From: Chloroflexota bacterium
GTDB lineage: Bacteria; Chloroflexota; Limnocylindria; Limnocylindrales; CSP1-4
Direction of reading: 5' to 3'
Assembly (NCBI GenBank): GCA_021789355.1
Contig: JAJYJR010000146.1
Location: forward strand, 1 to 10,646
DNA length: 10,646 bases
Shown one piece after another: positions 7,320 through 10,646 of the stretch; position 1 is the stretch's first letter, and each line of letters starts with the position of its first letter. The position numbers were made by a program, and so were the translations under genes. Under the pieces are notes generated by a model. It had not been told where the DNA came from. It worked only from the letters and a program-made list of their open reading frames with translations, and made no database searches.

Positions 7320-7484
7320 AGGTGCGCCAGCACCCCGACCAGTTCCAGCCGTAGCGCAGGGGCGATGAGCCGACTGGGACAGCCCAGGCAGCCCTTCATG
7401 CTGGCCGCGCGTGGGTACTTGGGCTCCCGCTCGGCCAGTTCGATCGAGGCCAGTAGGACTGGCCGCCAGCGGTGCCTGTGCAGT

Positions 7485-7630
7485 CCGGACCGGTCGCCAG
7501 CAGCGTGGCGGCACCCCGAGCGCGAGCAGCCGGGCCACCGGTCGAGGCTCACGACCAGCGCCCGCACGATGGCCGCCTGCGAGCGCCCCTCGCCTTCGGC
7601 GAGCCGCTGGACCTCAGCCCAGTCTTCCAC
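7485..7630 (-). pseudogene. Frameshifted N-terminal remnant of an IS21-family transposase (IstA-like)
   Basis: On the minus strand, GTG 7630 is preceded by AGGAG (8-nt spacing) and opens with VEDWAEVQRLAEGEGRSQ, then AAIVRALVVS. This is the typical start of IS21 IstA proteins, which begin with a W-x-E-I-x-R-L segment and an HTH (family knowledge). The expected next part of the HTH, here VARLLALGVPPRCWRPV, follows directly but in another frame, from about 7538 down to 7485. Restoring one base after the Asp codon near 7541 would give a continuous S-x-D-x-VARLL reading, so a single-base deletion explains the break. Beyond 7485 no transposase sequence is recognisable. A normal IstA is roughly 400-500 residues with an IstB partner; nothing of the DDE domain or IstB is visible. 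Possible element end: TGTCGACGCC reading inward from 7726. It could also be another HTH recombinase. Confidence 0.45.
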
Positions 7631-7867
7631 CCTGTGCACTCCTCGTCCCTCCTCGGCATGGGCTGTCGCTCGATCGAGGGTGCCAGCGAACTCGCATGGG
7701 TGCTCAGGATTCGCCCGGCGTCGACACTTCTGCATCCGACGCGGCCCCCGACCCTGCCGGCGGACGAAAGTCCTACCGCCCGTGGATCTATCGGCGACCT
7801 GCGCGCAAGGTCGGCCGAAAGCTACGTTGGCGACCCTGAATGCGAAGTCAGGTCGCCGAGGAGAACG
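7631..7867 (+). other. Leader region of cassette 3 and possible end of the decayed element
   Basis: This 237-bp stretch separates the transposase remnant from the PASTA-TadE gene. On the minus strand 7726-7640 could be the terminal region of an IS21-like element (TGT start, GCACCC twice 23 bp apart). The plus-strand part 7757-7867 holds the hairpin run and ribosome-binding site of cassette 3. I see no clear promoter. Confidence 0.35.
7759..7857 (+). promoter_or_regulatory. Run of three inverted repeats directly before the cassette 3 ribosome-binding site
   Basis: First, GGAC-GAAA-GTCC (7762-7773), a stem closed by a GNRA tetraloop. Second, GGCGACCT (7793-7800) with AGGTCGGCC (7808-7816), one bulged G. 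Third, GGCGACC (7829-7835) plus TGA (7837-7839) with TCA (7848-7850) plus GGTCGCC (7851-7857), 10 bp with one bulged C and an 8-nt loop. The second and third stems use the same arm, GGCGACC. The last stem ends at the base before the Shine-Dalgarno GAGGAGA (7858-7864). The arrangement suggests a structured mRNA leader or paired operator. It does not match the class I c-di-GMP riboswitch core as I know it. Confidence 0.4.
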
Positions 7868-8635
7868 ATGGGCAAACGCGTGACGCACTCGACGCGAAGA
7901 TCGGCCGGCCGCCGGCGAGGTCAATCGCTCGTCGAGTTCGCCCTCATGCTGCCGTTCCTGATGCTGCTCCTGGTGGGGGGCCTGGATTTCGGCCGGGTCT
8001 TCCTCGGCTGGGTCGAGCTGAACAACGCGGTCCGGGTGGCGGCCAACTTCGCCGCCGAGAACCCGACCGCATGGGGCACGCCGGGCGATGCGAGCGCCGT
8101 CACCGAGTATCAGCGGGAGATCACCGCCGACGCGAGCGCGATCGACTGCGCGCTCCCGTCACCGCTCCCCTCGCCCAGTTTCCCCGGGGGCACGGGCGTG
8201 GGATCGCCGGCTCAGGTGAACCTGAGCTGCGGGTTCCGGTTGATCACCCCGCTCATGGGCAATCTCGTGGGTAACCCGCTGACGGTGAGTGCTGCGGCCG
8301 CCTTCCCGATCAGAGCCGGGACCATCCCGGGCATCCCGGCAGCATCGGTAGTACCGGTAGTCCCCACGCCGACGCCCAGTCCGGCACCGACTGCCACCCC
8401 GGAGCCGACGGCCAGCCCCGTGCCGACCTGCACGGTCCCGAAGCTCGTGGGCGACAACGTCCAGCAGGCCACCGCCGCGTGGGGCCCCGGACAGGGCAGC
8501 ACCACCGGCGCGGGATTCACCACGCAGGTCATCTTCAACCCGCAGGTTCCTCCCAACTACCAGGTGGGCCACCAGAACATCGATGCGGGCACGGTTCTGC
8601 CCTGCGGGTCCACCGTGATCACGGTGACGCCATGA
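7868..8635 (+). CDS. TadE-like pseudopilin with C-terminal PASTA-like domain (cassette 3, first)
   Basis: A 255-residue protein, longer than usual TadE. The N-terminus is standard: basic leader, G18|Q-S-L-V-E23-F (Glu at +5), helix to about 46 with P29, GLDFGRVF, and NNAVRVAANFAA. A compact TadE exported region follows to about residue 150. Residues 163-187 form a Pro/Thr/Ser/Ala stalk (TPTPSPAPTATPEPTASP core). Residues 189-253 then look like one PASTA domain: VPKLVGDNVQQATAAW at the start, a central AGF, and the closing DAGTVLPCGSTVITVT, matching the VP-x-LVG...A...G-x-x-G-S-T-V-x-x-x-V pattern. PASTA domains bind peptidoglycan fragments in Ser/Thr kinases and PBPs, so wall anchoring of a pseudopilin is the inference. 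C188 and C246 bracket the domain and could pair. ATG 7868 has GAGGAGA (7858-7864) upstream. Upstream frame extension is rejected because it enters the leader repeats. Confidence 0.85.
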   Translation: MGKRVTHSTRRSAGRRRGQSLVEFALMLPFLMLLLVGGLDFGRVFLGWVELNNAVRVAANFAAENPTAWGTPGDASAVTEYQREITADASAIDCALPSPLPSPSFPGGTGVGSPAQVNLSCGFRLITPLMGNLVGNPLTVSAAAAFPIRAGTIPGIPAASVVPVVPTPTPSPAPTATPEPTASPVPTCTVPKLVGDNVQQATAAWGPGQGSTTGAGFTTQVIFNPQVPPNYQVGHQNIDAGTVLPCGSTVITVTP

Positions 8636-9150
8636 GCTTCTCAACGCGCCGCCGAACGGTGGATCTGGGGAGCGCGGTCGGCGACCGGTCCGGCCAGGCG
8701 CTGGTGGAGTTCGCCCTGGTGTTTCCCGTGCTCGTCCTCATGCTGCTGGGCATCTTCGACTTCGGCCGCGGGGTCTACGCCTACAACACCATCGCAAACG
8801 CGGCGCGCGTGGGAGCCCGCGTGGCGGCGGTGAACCAGATCCTGACCAGTCCCGACTGCAACGAGAACCACCCGGTGGAGAACCCGAGCGACCCGCACTG
8901 GTCGATCCAGACCTGTGCTGCCGATGCCGCGGTCTCGCTCGGGGTCACGCCCTCCGACGTGACCGTCGCCTACAGCACGCCGCCGAATTCGAAGATGACC
9001 TGCACGTCGACGAGCCTGCAGGTGGGCTGCATCGTGAGCGTCACGGTGCATTACGCATACACGCCGATGACGCCCGTGATCGGCAACCTGATCGGCACGT
9101 TGACCATGGACTCCACGTCCCAGGTCCTCGTGGATCGGGTGTTCCCGTGA
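8632..9150 (+). CDS. TadE-like minor pseudopilin (cassette 3, second)
   Basis: A 172-residue TadE-family protein. The leader of 21 residues ends at G21|Q-A-L-V-E26-F, with Glu at +5. The helix carries the conserved Pro and ends in the LGIFDFGRGVYAYNTIANAAR block, followed by VGARVAAVNQ, as in the cassette 2 second TadE. The exported domain has four Cys (PDC, QTC, MTC, VGC) and ends with MDSTSQVLVDRVFP, like many TadE proteins that finish on a short beta strand. ATG 8632 overlaps the upstream stop (ATGA); no strong Shine-Dalgarno is visible, so translation is probably coupled to the PASTA-TadE gene. A 55-bp gap separates it from the next TadG. Confidence 0.88.
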   Translation: MSFSTRRRTVDLGSAVGDRSGQALVEFALVFPVLVLMLLGIFDFGRGVYAYNTIANAARVGARVAAVNQILTSPDCNENHPVENPSDPHWSIQTCAADAAVSLGVTPSDVTVAYSTPPNSKMTCTSTSLQVGCIVSVTVHYAYTPMTPVIGNLIGTLTMDSTSQVLVDRVFP

Positions 9151-9191
9151 GCCCCGACCGCGCCATGCGGGCCGGACGACAGCAGCGTGGC

Positions 9192-9198
9192 AAGGAGG
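9192..9198 (+). promoter_or_regulatory. Ribosome-binding site that selects GTG 9206
   Basis: AAGGAGG is a full-strength Shine-Dalgarno sequence. It lies 1 nt before ATG 9200 but 7 nt before the in-frame GTG 9206, so GTG 9206 is the more likely start. Confidence 0.6.
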
Positions 9199-9205
9199 CA
9201 TGACC

Positions 9206-10483
9206 GTGGCTGACAGGAATCAGCGTCGAGGTCAGCACGGGCAGGCCATGGTGCTCATGGTCGGCGGGGTCGCCGCGATGATCGCCCTGCTCGGCCTCAT
9301 CGTCGACGGAGGCAACATCTGGGCCCAGCAGCGCGTCGTGCAGAATGGCTCTGATGCCGCCGCCGAGGCAGGCGCCGTGGTCCTGGCGCAGAAGCTCGCC
9401 GGCGCGAGCACGCCCGCCAATGGATGGGACGCGCAGGTCAGTGCGCAGGTACAGGCGAGCGCCACGGCCAACGGGATCACGATTACCGCTGCCTACTACA
9501 CCGACATCTGCGGGATACCCCTCACGCCGTCCGGAGAAGCCGCGCTCAACGCCGACGGGACCTACGACCTCGGGGCCGCGGACGCGGTGGGGTCGGGCGC
9601 CCTTCCTGCCACCGACAACACGACACCCAACTGTCCGAGCCTGACTGTGGGTCCGCCAGCCGGGGTGCTCGTGCTGGGACAGAAGATCATCGGCACGTAC
9701 CTCGCATCCGTGGTCGGGCTGAGGACGGTGACCGTGTCCACGCGTGCGACGGGCGTTGCCGGCTGGCTCCAGGGAATGTGCGACGCGTCGCAGGGCGAGG
9801 CGTGCGCCACGCTGCCCGTCACCATCCCCGTCTCTCCAATAGCGTGCAGCGGCAACGGGTCGCTGCAGCAGCTCGCCGCCAGCTGGCATTCTGGCCAGAC
9901 CTACGCCGTTCCGCTCTGCAAGAACGACGCCGGCAACGTCGGGTGGCTCGACTGGAACCCGCCTTCCGGCGGAACCAGCCAGCTCATCGACTCGATCCTC
10001 TATCCCGACAACCCCTCGATCGACCTGCCGTCCTGGCAGTACGTTTCGCAGACCGGCAACGTGAACTCGCAGGACGTGCAGGATGCCATCAACACGTACG
10101 ACGGGCAGGTCGTCCTCATCCCGATGTTCGACATCACCTGCAACACCCAGCCCGATACCACGCAGGGCGGCACGGCGCCCGACTACGGCTGCCCGGCCTC
10201 CAGCATCGGTGGCAATGGCCAGAACCAGTGGTATCGGTTCCCCTGGTTCGCTGCGTTCAAGCTGTGCGATCCGACGAACCCGCTCTGCACCGTCGGCTCC
10301 ACCACGTACACCCAGGGTGCCTACATCAACGGGTCCGACGGGAGCATCTGCGGCTCGGCCTGGAGTGGCGCTGGATGCCTGGTGGGCCAGTTCGTAAACA
10401 TCATCAAGGTTGGCACGGTCGGCGCCAACGGCGGGGGCGGCACCAGCCCGACCAAGGTCGTCGGAGTCCAGCTCATCAAGTAG
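9206..10483 (+). CDS. TadG-like pseudopilin, disulfide-rich form (cassette 3)
   Basis: A 425-residue TadG-type protein. G12|Q13 is followed by A-M-V-L17 (Leu at +5), a helix to Asp34-Gly-Gly, then NGSDAAAEAGAV (47-58), a variant of the usual DAAALAGA. The exported region differs from the other two TadGs and lacks their PG-Y repeats. Instead it has GNVGWLDWNPPSGG (about 243-256), TGNVNSQDVQDAI (about 283-295) and VVLIPMFDITC (about 302-312). This layout is seen in Tad-domain proteins of Gram-positive and related bacteria (from memory, not searched). Twelve Cys, several as close pairs (CDASQGEAC, CDPTNPLC, CGSAWSGAGC), point to disulfides outside the cell. Start GTG 9206 is preferred over ATG 9200 because of AAGGAGG spacing. 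It closes cassette 3; no clear terminator follows, only a short CCGAGCTTCGG hairpin at about 10487-10497. Confidence 0.85.
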   Translation: MADRNQRRGQHGQAMVLMVGGVAAMIALLGLIVDGGNIWAQQRVVQNGSDAAAEAGAVVLAQKLAGASTPANGWDAQVSAQVQASATANGITITAAYYTDICGIPLTPSGEAALNADGTYDLGAADAVGSGALPATDNTTPNCPSLTVGPPAGVLVLGQKIIGTYLASVVGLRTVTVSTRATGVAGWLQGMCDASQGEACATLPVTIPVSPIACSGNGSLQQLAASWHSGQTYAVPLCKNDAGNVGWLDWNPPSGGTSQLIDSILYPDNPSIDLPSWQYVSQTGNVNSQDVQDAINTYDGQVVLIPMFDITCNTQPDTTQGGTAPDYGCPASSIGGNGQNQWYRFPWFAAFKLCDPTNPLCTVGSTTYTQGAYINGSDGSICGSAWSGAGCLVGQFVNIIKVGTVGANGGGGTSPTKVVGVQLIK

Positions 10484-10646
10484 CGCCGAGCTTCGGGCGA
10501 GGGTTCGGTCTGGCGGCGACCGGTCCTGCGCGAGGCATCGTCTGCACTCGCCGAAGGCTCGGTTCCAGGCGGTTGCCGCGACGCCCCGTGCGCCTCGCAG
10601 CGATGATTGACCTGCACCATCCAGCACGGCCCGGCCCGCTGCCCGC

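Larger units (their letters stand above)
6783..7484. other. Decayed non-coding spacer between cassettes 2 and 3
   Basis: About 700 bp in which I find no intact gene. Open frames exist on both strands but their translations are Arg/Pro/Ala-rich and have no recognisable domain. A minus-strand frame ending at 6840 has a more protein-like C-terminal stretch (VVAARDARDTVPAQLRF and following, about 6840-7040), which may be the tail of a dead gene, perhaps of the same mobile element as the fragment at 7485-7630. Several short direct repeats lie here and are listed separately. Confidence 0.4.

Noticed and set aside
7472..7867. 132-codon upstream extension of the PASTA-TadE frame
   Set aside because: The extension is low-complexity and runs through the hairpin leader; GAGGAGA before ATG 7868 and the standard short pseudopilin leader fix the start there.
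7022..7924. 300-codon open frame on the minus strand spanning the spacer and the start of the PASTA-TadE gene
   Set aside because: Only residues encoded by about 7540-7640 look like a protein (the transposase start). The rest changes character, and the frame begins inside the pilin gene, so it is not one intact gene.
10484..10520. Rho-independent terminator after cassette 3
   Set aside because: The CCGAGCTTCGG hairpin has only four base pairs and no T-run follows.
9041..10627. 528-codon open frame on the minus strand opposite the cassette 3 TadG
   Set aside because: Its translation is Arg/Gly/Asp/Val-rich without domains, and it mirrors the high-GC third positions of a convincing plus-strand TadG.
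10603..10646. Possible start of another gene (ATG 10603, open to the right edge)
   Set aside because: Only 14 codons are visible, no ribosome-binding site precedes it, and the residues (MIDLHHPARP) give no family clue.
1..10646. CRISPR array, tRNA or rRNA genes
   Set aside because: No regularly spaced repeats, no cloverleaf with a T-loop motif, and no rRNA-like conserved stretches were seen on either strand.

Overview
The window is high-GC bacterial DNA with short 4-bp gene overlaps, GTG and TTG starts, and a heavy load of TadE/TadG-type pseudopilin genes. This suits a high-GC, probably single-membrane environmental bacterium. Chloroflexota (for example Limnocylindria or Ellin6529-type lineages) or Actinomycetota are my best guesses. 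There is no rRNA or other marker to settle it.

Left end (1-1167): a divergent pair. A minus-strand gene runs off the left edge; only its first 47 codons are visible (arginine-rich cytoplasmic start, then a hydrophobic helix). Opposite it lies a short GT87/DUF2029-like polytopic membrane protein (331-1167) that may use polyprenyl-phosphate sugars.

Main content (1528-10483): eight pseudopilin-like genes, all on the plus strand, in three cassettes. Cassette 1 is TadE + TadG (1528-3824). Cassette 2 is TadE + TadE + TadG (4173-6782). Cassette 3 is TadE + TadE + TadG (7868-10483). Within a cassette most genes overlap by 4-17 bp and are probably translationally coupled; the last pair is separated by 55 bp. 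All five TadE proteins carry a class III-like prepilin motif, G|Q-x-x-x-E-F with Glu at +5. The three TadG proteins have the same G|Q site and helix but Leu at +5. The cassettes probably encode minor pseudopilins of a Tad/Flp pilus or related surface filament. None of the secretion machinery (tadA, tadB, tadC, prepilin peptidase, major flp pilin) is in the window.

Special points: the first TadE of cassette 3 ends in a Pro/Thr-rich stalk and a PASTA-like domain, which suggests cell-wall anchoring. TadG of cassettes 1 and 2 share an extended beta-rich C-terminal region absent from TadG of cassette 3. The exported parts are rich in cysteines, nearly always in even number.

Spacers: 1168-1527 and 3825-4172 hold no convincing gene but contain inverted repeats. 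The 1.1-kb spacer 6783-7867 looks like decayed DNA. It contains a frameshifted N-terminal fragment resembling an IS21-family transposase (minus strand), some short direct repeats and, just before cassette 3, a run of hairpins ending at the ribosome-binding site.
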